From positions 248,001 to 312,000 of the forward strand of contig CALSQD010000001.1 in NCBI GenBank assembly GCA_943788405.1: a DNA stretch of 64,000 nucleotides, written 5' to 3'. Positions 18,667-27,984 of this stretch are shown piece by piece. The stretch is from an uncultured Flavobacteriales bacterium. GTDB lineage: Bacteria > Bacteroidota > Bacteroidia > Flavobacteriales > BACL11. The notes below the pieces were generated by a model. The model made no database searches and was not told the origin of the DNA. It was given only the letters and a program-made list of their open reading frames with translations. How positions within the stretch are numbered: position 1 is the stretch's first letter; every line of letters begins with the position of its first letter. Both the position numbers and the translations under genes were made by a program.

Positions 18667-19599
18667 ATGTTTCTTAAACACCTTATAAATCCAAGACCTA
18701 CAATAATTCTATTTTTTATTGTTTTCTGTTTTGTGTTTACCTGCATCCCATTACTCCAATTTCCTTCTAAATTAGTCTTTTCACATGATTGGATACCACC
18801 TTTTGCTATACTGCTACTTGGGTTGATTATCCCATCATTTCATGCCTTAGGAATTAATAATCTTATTTACGAAAAGAATATTATTCGTAAGGATAATCTT
18901 GTGCTTGGCTTTGTATATTTACTTATTTGTACTCCATTTACCAATACATTATCTGAATGGTTTGCCTCTTTTTTCTTACTTTTCTTTTTGAATTATATTT
19001 TTGAGACCTATCAAAAGGAATATCCTTTTTCACAAATTTTTAACGCTTCATTTATACTTTCATTACTAAGTTTTGTTTTTCCTGAAATAGCATACTTGTT
19101 AATTCTTATTATGATTAGTGGAATTAATTATAGCAATATTAATTGGCGAAATTTAACTATTGCTTGTATTGGGCTTATTACTCCTTATTTCTTTTACTTT
19201 ACCTACACATTCCTTTTTGAAAAGCCTTACTTCCTCCCATCATTTGAACCATTAAAACTCATTACTTTTCCAACACTTAGTACAATAGTATTACCAAAAT
19301 TAATTTGGCTTTCAATTCTGATTATTATTAGTTTATTTTCTTTTATTGAATTATTTAAATGGCTCTATAAAAAGAGTATTCGCTCAAGAAAATCATTTCT
19401 AATTATCTTCTTCTATTTAATACTTTTTTTAGCTCTTCTGATTTTTGGAAGCATACAATCCTGGTACTTTTTAATGACACCACTCTGCATTATTATTGGG
19501 AACTATTTCACTTATACTAAGGGAAGAAAAATCGCGAATTTATTATTTCTACTTTTAGTAATTTCTTCCTTCTATTATAAGTACAACATTGCGTTATAA
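18667..19599 (+). CDS. DUF6427-like polytopic membrane protein
   Basis: 310 residues, almost entirely hydrophobic, about nine or ten membrane helices; very rich in Phe, Leu and Ile. I recognise it from shape and context as the DUF6427-type protein next to purD in Flavobacteriales. It has a conserved-looking Asn-Glu segment (FNASFILSLLSFVFPEIAYL). Function unknown. It is transcribed toward purQ and separated from it by 31 bases. Confidence 0.65.
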   Translation: MFLKHLINPRPTIILFFIVFCFVFTCIPLLQFPSKLVFSHDWIPPFAILLLGLIIPSFHALGINNLIYEKNIIRKDNLVLGFVYLLICTPFTNTLSEWFASFFLLFFLNYIFETYQKEYPFSQIFNASFILSLLSFVFPEIAYLLILIMISGINYSNINWRNLTIACIGLITPYFFYFTYTFLFEKPYFLPSFEPLKLITFPTLSTIVLPKLIWLSILIIISLFSFIELFKWLYKKSIRSRKSFLIIFFYLILFLALLIFGSIQSWYFLMTPLCIIIGNYFTYTKGRKIANLLFLLLVISSFYYKYNIAL

Positions 19600-19603
19600 T
19601 GTG

Positions 19604-19611
19604 TAAATTTG
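19604..19611 (+). promoter_or_regulatory. -7 box (TAAATTTG) for purQ
   Basis: TAAATTTG, 19 bases before the purQ ATG at 19631, just after the upstream stop. Confidence 0.45.
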
Positions 19612-19630
19612 CCGCATTAAAAATAATATT

Positions 19631-20320
19631 ATGAAATTTGGTGTAGTTGTATTCCCTGGCTCAAACTGTGATATGGACATGGTGTATGTTCTTGAAACGA
19701 TTATGAAACAAGAAGTGGTAAAACTTTGGCATAAAGATACTGATTTGCAAGAGTGTGATTTTATCATTTTACCTGGAGGATTCTCTTTCGGAGATTACTT
19801 AAGGTCAGGTGCAATTGCTAAATTTTCTCCTATTATGAATGAAATAATTGGCTTTGCTAATGCTGGCGGATATGTTATGGGAATTTGTAATGGATTCCAA
19901 ATTTTAACGGAAAGCGGATTACTTCCAGGAGCTTTACTACACAATAATAGCCATAAATTCATTTGCAAAAATACTTATCTAAAAGCTGAAACTAAAAACA
20001 CTTTAGTTACTAATCAATATAACGATTCTGCTGTAAAAATTCCTATTGCTCATGGTGAAGGAAAATATTTTGCTGATGAAGCAACTTTACAATCGTTAAT
20101 TAAGAATGATCAAATTCTTTTTAAATATTGTGATGAAAACGGAAACATTAATGATGAAGGAAATCCAAATGGATCTTCATTAAACATTGCAGGAGTATGT
20201 AATGCCGATCGTAATGTTTTTGGAATGATGCCACACCCTGAAAGAGCGGCTGATAAGGAACTAAACAATCAAGACGGCCTTACTTTATTCAAAAGTATTT
20301 TAGCTGAAATCCTTGCTTAA
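19631..20320 (+). CDS. purQ: Phosphoribosylformylglycinamidine synthase subunit I
   Basis: PurQ, the glutaminase subunit that supplies ammonia for FGAM synthesis. 229 residues. The nucleophile Cys86 is in MGICNGFQ and the His/Glu pair in MMPHPERA. A separate purQ implies a small-type PurL plus PurS elsewhere; neither is in the window. Together with purD and purF here, three purine genes are scattered rather than in one operon. Confidence 0.95.
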   Translation: MKFGVVVFPGSNCDMDMVYVLETIMKQEVVKLWHKDTDLQECDFIILPGGFSFGDYLRSGAIAKFSPIMNEIIGFANAGGYVMGICNGFQILTESGLLPGALLHNNSHKFICKNTYLKAETKNTLVTNQYNDSAVKIPIAHGEGKYFADEATLQSLIKNDQILFKYCDENGNINDEGNPNGSSLNIAGVCNADRNVFGMMPHPERAADKELNNQDGLTLFKSILAEILA

Positions 20321-20510
20321 TTTCTTTTATCTAAACCTCTTTACACTGTAATTAAATATTACTCTATCTAGTAATTTTAGTTTATTAACTATTTGTTGAA
20401 AAAGATGTTGAGAACCAACTTTAATACTGTGTTGGAATTTTAATATTATTTTTAAACTTGTAGTCAGTAAAAAAATACTGAAAAATTAAACGCTTTAATC
20501 TGAAAACCAA
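20321..20510. other. Leader region upstream of nrdJ
   Basis: 190 bases with no gene. It contains short TTG-rich direct words (TGTTGAAAA, TGTTGAGAA, TGTTGGAAT) but no clear hairpin, and it is too short and AT-rich for a full cobalamin riboswitch. The promoter could not be placed with confidence. Confidence 0.4.
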
Positions 20511-23102
20511 ATGACCACAATAACAAAGAAACCACAAGACATCACAGCAAAAACAAAAAAACAAAAAACATACCCATACCAGCAAGTTTTAGAAGCTGCA
20601 GTTGCCTATTTTAATGGTGATGAATTAGCAGGAACTACTTGGATGAACAAGTATGCCATGAAAGATCATGCTGGGGAATTTGTTGAGCAAACTCCTGACG
20701 ATATGCACAGGAGAATGGCAAGGGAATTTGGTAGAATTGAAGCAGATTATAAATTAAAATACAACCTTAACGGAAGTGCTAAATTCTTATCTAAGTACGG
20801 ACAAGAAAGAGAAGATTTAACTGAAGAAAAAGTATATGCTTACTTTAAAGAATTTGGGTATATCATCCCTCAAGGAAGTGTAATGAGTTCTTTAGGAAAT
20901 CATTATAAATTAGCTTCTTTATCTAATTGTATAGTAGTGCCCGAAATGCACGATTCTTATGGTGGTGTATTTTATACTGACCAACAATTAGCACAATTAT
21001 TCAAAAGAAGATGTGGAGTTGGTGTTGACATCTCAAACTTACGTCCTTCTGGAGCAAGAGTTTCTAATGCGGCAGGAAGCACTTCAGGAGCAGTTTCTTT
21101 TATGAATCGTTTTTCAAACACAACTCGTGAAGTAGCACAAAACGGAAGAAGAGGAGCTTTAATGTTGTCAATGGATATTGCTCATCCTGATGTTGAGGAC
21201 TTTATTACTATAAAACAAGATTTACAAAAAGTAACAGGAGCAAATATCTCTATTCGTTTATCAGATGAATTTATGAATGCTGTAGAGGCTAATGCTGAGT
21301 ACACACACAGATGGCCAATTGAATCTGACACACCAAAATTCAGCAAAACAGTTAACGCAAAAGAACTTTGGGATACAATTATCCAATGTGCACACAATAC
21401 AGCTGAGCCAGGATTAATTTTCTGGGACAGACAACACTGGTACTCTACTTCATCAGTATATCCAGGATACAAAAATACTTCTACAAATCCATGTTCTGAA
21501 ATTGCAATGCAAGGAGGGGATAGTTGTAGATTAATTGCTTTAAATCTTTATAATTTTGTTGACAATCCATTTACTAAAGATGCATCATTTAGAATGGAAG
21601 ACTTCTATAAAGCAACTTATGAAGGACAAAGATTAATGGATGATTTAGTTGATTTAGAAACTGAAGCTATCGGAAGAATTTTAGCAAAAGTAGATGCTGA
21701 TGATGAGCCAGAAAATATCAAACAAGTAGAAAGAGAAACTTGGGAGCTGTTACTTAAAACAGGAAAAGAAGGAAGAAGAACAGGATTAGGGTTTACTGCT
21801 CTTGCTGATATGGTAGCTGCACTTGGAATGTCAATTGATTCTGATGAAGCAATTGCTAAGGTTGAAGAAATCATGAAAGAGAAATGTAGAGCTGAATTTG
21901 ACAGTTCTATTGACATGTCTTTATCAAGAGGAAGCTTTGTAGGCTTTGATGCTAAAATTGAAAAAACTTCAGAGTTTGTTCAAATGCTAGAAGAAGAACT
22001 TCCTGAGGTATATGAAAGAATGATGAAATTCGGAAGAAGAAACATCTCTATCAGTACAGTTGCTCCAACAGGAACATTGAGTATGCTAGCACAAACTTCT
22101 TCAGGAATTGAGCCTGTGTTTATGACACACTACAAAAGAAGAAGAAAGTTAAACGAACAAGATAGAGAGGCTAAAGTTGACTTTATTGATGATTCAGGAG
22201 ATAAGTGGCAAGAGTTTACAGTTTACCACCATAACTTAAAAACTTGGATGGAAGTAACGGGTGAAACTGACATTACAAAAAGCCCATATGCAGGAAGTAC
22301 TGCTCCAGAAATTAACTGGAACAAAAGAGTAGAAATGCAAGCTGTTGTTCAAAAATATGTAACACACTCTATTAGCTCAACAATCAATTTACCTAATGAT
22401 GTATCGCTTGATGAGGTAGGTAATATTTACTTAGAATCATGGAAACAAGGAACAAAAGGAATTACTGTTTATAGAGATGGGTCAAGAGCAGGAGTACTAG
22501 TTTCTACTGATGATAAAGGAAAAGGAGATGTACTTGAAAACACTGAATTTAGAGAAACAAAAGCGCCATCAAGAACAAAAAAATTAGATGCAAAAGTAGT
22601 TCGTTTTCAAAATAATAAAGAAAAATGGATTGCTGTTGTAGGGCTTATGAATGGAAGACCTTATGAGATTTTCACAGGGAAAACTGAAGATGTATTTAAT
22701 ATGCCAGCAGCTGTAGAATATGGTTGGGTAATTAAAAACAAAAGAGAAGATGGCTCTACTCAGTATGATTTCCAGTATGAAGACAAAGAAGGATATAAAG
22801 TAACAATGGGCGGTTTATCTCGTTCATTCGATAAAGAATTCTGGAACTATGCAAAGTTAATCTCTGGAGTATTGCGTCATGGAATGCCATTACATTATGT
22901 AGTTGATTTAATTGGTAAAATGAACCTTTATGATGAAAACATCAACACTTGGAAAAGTGGAGTTGTAAGAGCACTTAAAACCTTTATTGCTGATGGAACA
23001 AAAGTAAGTGATCATACTTGTGGGGAATGTGGAGATGAAGGTTTAGTATATGAAGAAGGATGCCTTAAATGTGTGAGCTGTGGTTACAGTAAATGCGGAT
23101 AA
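20511..23102 (+). CDS. nrdJ: Adenosylcobalamin-dependent ribonucleotide reductase (class II)
   Basis: Class II ribonucleotide reductase, making deoxyribonucleotides with adenosylcobalamin and independent of oxygen. 863 residues. Active-site regions are seen: SLSNCIVVPEMHDSYGG, the RCGVGVDISNLRPSGA loop, NPCSEIAMQGGDSCRL and GLGFTALADMVAALG. The C-terminal tail carries a zinc-ribbon/redox cysteine set (HTCGECGDEG and CLKCVSCGYSKCG). The cell therefore needs B12. A perfect terminator follows. Confidence 0.96.
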   Translation: MTTITKKPQDITAKTKKQKTYPYQQVLEAAVAYFNGDELAGTTWMNKYAMKDHAGEFVEQTPDDMHRRMAREFGRIEADYKLKYNLNGSAKFLSKYGQEREDLTEEKVYAYFKEFGYIIPQGSVMSSLGNHYKLASLSNCIVVPEMHDSYGGVFYTDQQLAQLFKRRCGVGVDISNLRPSGARVSNAAGSTSGAVSFMNRFSNTTREVAQNGRRGALMLSMDIAHPDVEDFITIKQDLQKVTGANISIRLSDEFMNAVEANAEYTHRWPIESDTPKFSKTVNAKELWDTIIQCAHNTAEPGLIFWDRQHWYSTSSVYPGYKNTSTNPCSEIAMQGGDSCRLIALNLYNFVDNPFTKDASFRMEDFYKATYEGQRLMDDLVDLETEAIGRILAKVDADDEPENIKQVERETWELLLKTGKEGRRTGLGFTALADMVAALGMSIDSDEAIAKVEEIMKEKCRAEFDSSIDMSLSRGSFVGFDAKIEKTSEFVQMLEEELPEVYERMMKFGRRNISISTVAPTGTLSMLAQTSSGIEPVFMTHYKRRRKLNEQDREAKVDFIDDSGDKWQEFTVYHHNLKTWMEVTGETDITKSPYAGSTAPEINWNKRVEMQAVVQKYVTHSISSTINLPNDVSLDEVGNIYLESWKQGTKGITVYRDGSRAGVLVSTDDKGKGDVLENTEFRETKAPSRTKKLDAKVVRFQNNKEKWIAVVGLMNGRPYEIFTGKTEDVFNMPAAVEYGWVIKNKREDGSTQYDFQYEDKEGYKVTMGGLSRSFDKEFWNYAKLISGVLRHGMPLHYVVDLIGKMNLYDENINTWKSGVVRALKTFIADGTKVSDHTCGECGDEGLVYEEGCLKCVSCGYSKCG

Positions 23103-23122
23103 AAACAACAATTTTAATATTC

Positions 23123-23153
23123 AAAAACCCAGCTATTTATAGTTGGGTTTTTT
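23123..23153 (+). terminator. Rho-independent terminator after nrdJ
   Basis: Stem 23123-23135 with 23140-23152 (core AACCCAGCTA/TAGTTGGGTT, one G-T pair), a 4-base loop and a T6 tail. Confidence 0.85.
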
Positions 23154-23181
23154 ATTGCGCTAATTTTTGTAAGTTTAAGTT

Positions 23182-23877
23182 ATGGAATATGTCGTTTCAT
23201 TTTTTGAAGATTTAGTAGCCCTTTTCTACCCAAATACCTGTATTATTTGCGGAGAAAACTTACTAAAAGAAGAGGAGTGTACTTGCACACTTTGTTTATA
23301 TAAAATTCCCAAAACAGATTGCTTTAAACACAAGAAGAATACAGTAAGTAAATTGTTCTGGGGAAGAGTGCAATTACAAAATGCAGTTGCATTATACACT
23401 TTTGAAAAAGAAGGGAGCGTACAAAAACTGATTCATAAATTAAAATATGAAGGAGGGAAAAGAGTAGGTTTTTTCTTAGGAAAACAGTTGGGTTATGCAC
23501 TAAAAGAAAGTAAGTCATTTTCTGATATTGACTATATTATTCCTATACCTCTACATCCTAAAAAAGAAAAACTAAGAGGTTATAATCAAAGCAGATACAT
23601 AGCTAAAGGCTTGCATGAAATATTAGGAATTAAAGTTAATACTCGCTCACTTATTCGTACAGAAAATACCGATTCCCAAACAAGAAAAAAACGATTTAGC
23701 CGTTGGGAAAATATGATGAATAGTTTTGCTTTAAAAAAAGTGGATAAATTAAAAAACAAACACATCTTACTAGTAGATGATGTGGTAACAACTGGCGCAA
23801 CTTTAGAAGCTTGTGCCCAAAAATTATTAGAAATTGAAGGGGTGAAAGTAAGCATTGCAACTATTGCTGTTGCCTAA
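23182..23877 (+). CDS. ComF family protein (phosphoribosyltransferase fold)
   Basis: 231-residue ComF-family protein, linked in other bacteria to DNA uptake by competent cells. The N-terminal zinc-ribbon cysteines are CIICGENLLKEEECTCTLC (about 19-37). The C-terminal PRPP-binding motif is ILLVDDVVTTGATLEAC. YNQSRYIAKGL and RFSRWENMMNSF are the other family motifs. It is 24 bases upstream of the Ig-like lipoprotein gene and probably cotranscribed with it. Confidence 0.92.
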   Translation: MEYVVSFFEDLVALFYPNTCIICGENLLKEEECTCTLCLYKIPKTDCFKHKKNTVSKLFWGRVQLQNAVALYTFEKEGSVQKLIHKLKYEGGKRVGFFLGKQLGYALKESKSFSDIDYIIPIPLHPKKEKLRGYNQSRYIAKGLHEILGIKVNTRSLIRTENTDSQTRKKRFSRWENMMNSFALKKVDKLKNKHILLVDDVVTTGATLEACAQKLLEIEGVKVSIATIAVA

Positions 23878-23901
23878 AACAAATAGATTATCTTTGTCCT
23901 A

Positions 23902-24984
23902 ATGAAATTTACATCTTCAATATCTATCCTGCTTTTACTGCTAAGCAGTTGCGCCAATATAGTAGCTCCTACTGGAGGAGAAAAAGATAAAGAATCTCCT
24001 AAACTAGTCAACACTACAGATAATAAAAGTATTAAAAAAGGGGGCGCTAGGATTATCACATTTGAATTTGATGAATTTATTTCATTTAACAATTGGGAGG
24101 AGAAATTTTACATCTCACCTCCTATTAAAAAAAGGATCCAAAAACATATAAAAGGGAAAACATTAACCTTAACCCTTGAAGATACACTCGCCCAAAACAC
24201 TACTTATCACATTGCCTTAAATAAATGTATTAAGGATTTAAATGAGGGGAATGTATTAGATACATTAAACTATATTTTCTCAACTGCTGAAAAAATAGAC
24301 ACCCTTACTTTAAGTGGAAAAATACAAGATGCTTATAGTTTAGAGCAAATAGAAAATGCTTGGGTTATGCTTTTTGAAGAGGCTAGAAATGATACCATCA
24401 TCTTTAAAGAAAAACCAAACTATATTGCTAAAACTAATACAGATGGAGACTTTCATTTTCCAAATTTGAATACTCAAAACTATAAAATTGTAGCCCTAAC
24501 TGATTTTGATTTCATCTACAATGAAAAAGAGAAAATTGCATTCAGTAACACTACAATAAATGCTGAAACAGATAGCTTTATTTCACTTTTAGCTTTTGAT
24601 CCTATTGTAAAAATAGATAGTACTATTAGTGATACTCTTATAACCAAAACTGATAGCACAGCAACTGATTCTTTACTTATTGAAGAGAAAACATTTGGGA
24701 ATTTAACAATCATTACTGCAATAAATAATTCTTGCATTTTCCAACTTTTGCAAAATAACAAGGTAATTAAAGAGTATGTTTTTGTTGAGCAACCCTTTCT
24801 GTTAACTGATATTACACCAGGAAAATATCAGCTAAAATACATTACTGATTCCAATACTGATGGCGAGTGGACATCTGGAAATTGGAAGGCAAGAATTCAG
24901 CCTGAAAAAGTAATAAATTACTCCTCTGAAATTACAATTCGTGCCAATTGGGATTTAGAATTAGAATGGTTTATTGAAGAGTAA
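23902..24984 (+). CDS. Lipoprotein with Ig-like (Big_5) domain
   Basis: 360 residues with a lipobox ending LLSSC (Cys17), then ANIVAPTGGEKDKESP, which is characteristic of a Bacteroidota family of outer-membrane-associated Ig-like lipoproteins. A Big_5-like Ig domain spans about 38-130; a carboxypeptidase-regulatory-like region follows (SGKIQDAYSLEQIENAWVMLFEE, about 140-200). Function unknown. It overlaps the convergent nitrilase gene by 14 bases. Confidence 0.85.
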   Translation: MKFTSSISILLLLLSSCANIVAPTGGEKDKESPKLVNTTDNKSIKKGGARIITFEFDEFISFNNWEEKFYISPPIKKRIQKHIKGKTLTLTLEDTLAQNTTYHIALNKCIKDLNEGNVLDTLNYIFSTAEKIDTLTLSGKIQDAYSLEQIENAWVMLFEEARNDTIIFKEKPNYIAKTNTDGDFHFPNLNTQNYKIVALTDFDFIYNEKEKIAFSNTTINAETDSFISLLAFDPIVKIDSTISDTLITKTDSTATDSLLIEEKTFGNLTIITAINNSCIFQLLQNNKVIKEYVFVEQPFLLTDITPGKYQLKYITDSNTDGEWTSGNWKARIQPEKVINYSSEITIRANWDLELEWFIEE

Positions 24985-25747
24985 AATCATCTCTATCTTG
25001 CAGAAAGTTCATTTGTCTTCTCTTAAGCTTTAAATCGTCTATGTTAATTTCAATTTGCAATATTTCTTCATTATTTTCGGTTGCAGAAAGCAATTCCTTA
25101 CCAAAGGCGTCAAACACTTTTGAATGTCCATTAAAAGGAATTTGATTTCCATCTTCACCTACCCTATTTACTCCTATGGTATAGCATTGATTTTCTATAG
25201 ATCGTGCTTTTAAAAGCGTATCCCAAGCTTCAATTCGTTTTACAGGCCAGTTTGCTAAATAGATTAATATATCATAATCCACATCATTACGGCTGAAAAC
25301 TGGGAAACGTAAATCGTAACAAATAAGTGGGCAAATTTTCCAGCCTTGTTCGCTTATAATTAATCTTCCCTCTCCTTTACTTATGTACATTTCTTCTTTT
25401 ATAAGTGAGAATAAATGGTGCTTATCATAAGTATGAATGCTTCCATTTTTTGAAATCCAAACTAGACGATTATAAATTTTCTTATTCTCTTTAATCATAA
25501 GCGTTCCTGCAACAGAACACTTTTGCTGCAGAGATATTTCTTTCATCCAACTGACTGTTTTTCCATCCATTGATTCTGCTAAAGAGTTATCTTCAGGACA
25601 AAAAGCAGTATTAAACATTTCAGGGAAAAGAACAATATCTGTTTGTGAAATATCAGAAATCAACTTTTTAAAATGAGATAAATTAGCGTCTACATCTTTC
25701 CATAATATGGAAGATTGAATTAAAGTTATTTTGAGAGTTTCTTTCAT
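24971..25747 (-). CDS. Nitrilase-superfamily amidase (omega-amidase-like)
   Basis: 258-residue carbon-nitrogen hydrolase. The catalytic triad is visible: Glu43 in FPEMF, Lys109 in YDKHHLFS and Cys143 in CPLICYDLRFPVF. The length and the ICYDLRFPVF motif place it with the omega-amidase/YafV-like branch that hydrolyses alpha-ketoglutaramate-type substrates (family knowledge; substrate not proved). Two bases separate it from the CotH gene upstream, so it may be on the same transcript. Confidence 0.9.
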   Translation of the reverse strand: MKETLKITLIQSSILWKDVDANLSHFKKLISDISQTDIVLFPEMFNTAFCPEDNSLAESMDGKTVSWMKEISLQQKCSVAGTLMIKENKKIYNRLVWISKNGSIHTYDKHHLFSLIKEEMYISKGEGRLIISEQGWKICPLICYDLRFPVFSRNDVDYDILIYLANWPVKRIEAWDTLLKARSIENQCYTIGVNRVGEDGNQIPFNGHSKVFDAFGKELLSATENNEEILQIEINIDDLKLKRRQMNFLQDRDDFTLQ

Positions 25748-25749
25748 TT

Positions 25750-27219
25750 TTATAAATCTTGATAATAATTATCCATAGCATCCAGTCTATCAGCCACCCA
25801 TAAGGATAGATTTTCTTGTTCTTTCTGTATATCAATATTAGTTTCCCATTTCTGATTCTCAATTTGTAAAATATTTGATCTTTTGAGCTCATTAAAACTT
25901 GGTATGATAACTTCTAAAAGGTTTGATTCCTGAAAAGTCTCATTACGTAAAAAAGCCCACCTATCCTTTAACCTTTGTTTAAAGTTTTCTGGATCTAAAC
26001 TTATCAATCTTTTATAAAGTTTATTATTTACAATAGGATGAGAATTTGTTGCTTTAAAGGAGCCGTCAAAATCCCAAGGAATTATTGCTAATGGATCTTG
26101 AAAAGATTGTCTCGTTAAGAAAATATTTTTTCCTAGATTATCCCTTGCACAGATAAGGTTTAAAAAAAGATAATAGTCAATAAAATTATCAATATCTATA
26201 AGTCTTCCTATTTTTGAAACAAACTCTACATTACTACTTTCTACAATCAAATCTCTTAAATCTGCTAAAGGACCCCAATTTATTCTTTGATTTGGGTTAG
26301 GGTATTTCTGTACCCATCCATCCCACCTTTCAATAGAGGGTAAATTGGAAGAAGATGTTTCAAAACAAGGAGAACCTGTCCATCCAATAGCTTTATATAA
26401 TAACGCATCTTCATTAAGTAGTGATAATAATTCTGCATTTATATTTTCGCTTAAGCAATATAAACCTTGGTGTGCATTATTAATATACAACTCTACAAGT
26501 TTTGGACTAATTCCATAATGTTTATCTCCTGGAATTGCTTTCCAGATATTGAATGCAATCTTATTGCGTAACCGTGCATTATCAGTATACATCCCATCTA
26601 ATATCCAATCTGTATTCTGCTCAGCATAAAATACAGAAAAAGAGGTTCTATCATCTAAAAAATTACTATTTAGAAAAGAAAATGAGTAAGACTTTTTTGG
26701 CAATTGAAGAGTTGCCCAACCTCCTCTTTGTTCAATTCCAATATAAGAACTAATTGTGTTTTTATTTGGTTGATTAATAATAAAACGAGCAAGAGATTTT
26801 GGTTCATCATATATTTTACTTGGTGTAACTAACTGAACAATTGGAAGGTTTGTAAATATTAGGTTTAATACTTTAACTGTGTTATTTGTAATGAGTTTTA
26901 CTTCATAATTCTTATTAATCTTAATTTTTCCTAAATCATTAACCTGATTATTCTCCAACAACTGATTATTAAAAGATACTTCTGAATAATCCTGAAATTC
27001 TATAAATGCTTTAAAGCTAGTAATTGAATCTTGCTCAATAGAATATCTTAAAGTATTTTGATTAAAATCAAAAGCACAATACTTACTATTAATACTTAAG
27101 ATTAATGGGAGCTCCAAGGAGTTATTAGAATTAGCATTAAATATAACCTCTTCCTTATAACAAGACTCAAGAATACATAACAAAGAGAGAATACTTATTA
27201 AAAATAAAACTTTTTTCAT
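25750..27219 (-). CDS. CotH kinase family lipoprotein
   Basis: 489 residues. It has a lipoprotein signal (CILESC, Cys20), a region with beta-sandwich character (about 30-140), then a CotH-like domain: PKKSYSFSF, DWILDGMYTDNARLRNKIAFNIW, YINNAHQGLYCLSENI and the metal-binding region IIPWDFDGSFK. CotH proteins of spore formers are atypical protein kinases; bacterial envelope versions are uncharacterised. It overlaps the DUF2490 gene by 4 bases, so the two are coupled. Confidence 0.88.
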   Translation of the reverse strand: MKKVLFLISILSLLCILESCYKEEVIFNANSNNSLELPLILSINSKYCAFDFNQNTLRYSIEQDSITSFKAFIEFQDYSEVSFNNQLLENNQVNDLGKIKINKNYEVKLITNNTVKVLNLIFTNLPIVQLVTPSKIYDEPKSLARFIINQPNKNTISSYIGIEQRGGWATLQLPKKSYSFSFLNSNFLDDRTSFSVFYAEQNTDWILDGMYTDNARLRNKIAFNIWKAIPGDKHYGISPKLVELYINNAHQGLYCLSENINAELLSLLNEDALLYKAIGWTGSPCFETSSSNLPSIERWDGWVQKYPNPNQRINWGPLADLRDLIVESSNVEFVSKIGRLIDIDNFIDYYLFLNLICARDNLGKNIFLTRQSFQDPLAIIPWDFDGSFKATNSHPIVNNKLYKRLISLDPENFKQRLKDRWAFLRNETFQESNLLEVIIPSFNELKRSNILQIENQKWETNIDIQKEQENLSLWVADRLDAMDNYYQDL

Positions 27220-27920
27220 CTTTTAAATGAATATATTGTTTTAAAATAGAAAAACGAATAAGGAAAATCTGAATATAACTCTTGTTCAAACCCTATTGAA
27301 TAGTCAAGATTTCCAATTTTTAATTTTGTTTCCTTCCCAATATTAAAACAAATTTTATTAAAATATGGCTCTCTAAAGTTCTCTATCAATCTAAATAATT
27401 CTGCTGAGGTATAAAACTTGCTCTTCTTACTCTGATTAAACATAATTTTAACCTTATTTCTAATACCAAAGGAATATATATTTTGACTTGCAAGGCCTTT
27501 AATTCTATAATAAATATTTCTATAATGATTAATGTATTCTTTTTGATACCTTAGTCTATAATGAAATCTTATTTTTTGATTTAATTTCTTCTTATACCCT
27601 ATATCAAGATTATATCTAAAATTATTTTCCGTTTCTTTTACTCGTTTATTATTATAAGTATATCTAACATTAGCTCCAAGATTAAACTTTTTATTTATTG
27701 GGCACTTTAATCCTACATCAAATAGATAATCATCTAATACAGAAGAGTTTTTATACGTTCTAATCTGTTGTTCTAAAGATAAATCATAGTTTTTGAATAT
27801 CTTTTTTTCATATTCAGCCCCAATCCAAATTCCAAAATCTCTTGTAACCTTTATTTGTTGAGCATATAGATTACCAGCTAAAACTACAAAAACAAATATC
27901 AAAGGTTTTATTATTTTCAT
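27216..27920 (-). CDS. DUF2490 family outer-membrane beta-barrel-like protein
   Basis: From the ATG at 27920 (MKIIKPLIF) the protein has about 234 residues with a signal peptide (cleavage near LYAQQ) and alternating beta strands. It contains DFGIWIGAEYEKKI and a QIRTYKNSSVLDDYLFDVGLKCPINKKF block typical of DUF2490. It is probably an outer-membrane barrel. The longer open frame to 27947 runs into the terminator hairpin and is unlikely. It is translationally coupled to the downstream CotH gene. Confidence 0.8.
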   Translation of the reverse strand: MKIIKPLIFVFVVLAGNLYAQQIKVTRDFGIWIGAEYEKKIFKNYDLSLEQQIRTYKNSSVLDDYLFDVGLKCPINKKFNLGANVRYTYNNKRVKETENNFRYNLDIGYKKKLNQKIRFHYRLRYQKEYINHYRNIYYRIKGLASQNIYSFGIRNKVKIMFNQSKKSKFYTSAELFRLIENFREPYFNKICFNIGKETKLKIGNLDYSIGFEQELYSDFPYSFFYFKTIYSFKR

Positions 27921-27939
27921 GCTCAAAAATAAGCATAAA

Positions 27940-27966
27940 AAAAGCAAGTCTGCCAGACTTGCTTTT
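27940..27966 (-). terminator. Rho-independent terminator of the TonB receptor gene
   Basis: A perfect 12-bp stem (27940-27951 with 27955-27966; core GCAAGTCT/AGACTTGC) and a 3-base loop, followed on the minus strand by a T run. It lies 19 bases beyond the receptor stop. Confidence 0.85.
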
Positions 27967-27984
27967 AATTTTAAAACTATCTAC

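Noticed and set aside
20321-20510. Cobalamin riboswitch before nrdJ
   Set aside because: The region is about 190 bases, has no B12-box-like conserved sequence I can recognise and no stable stems.
21182-21916. Antisense open frames inside nrdJ
   Set aside because: They lie opposite a clearly coding gene, have no start signals and low-complexity Ser/Leu-rich translations typical of shadow frames.
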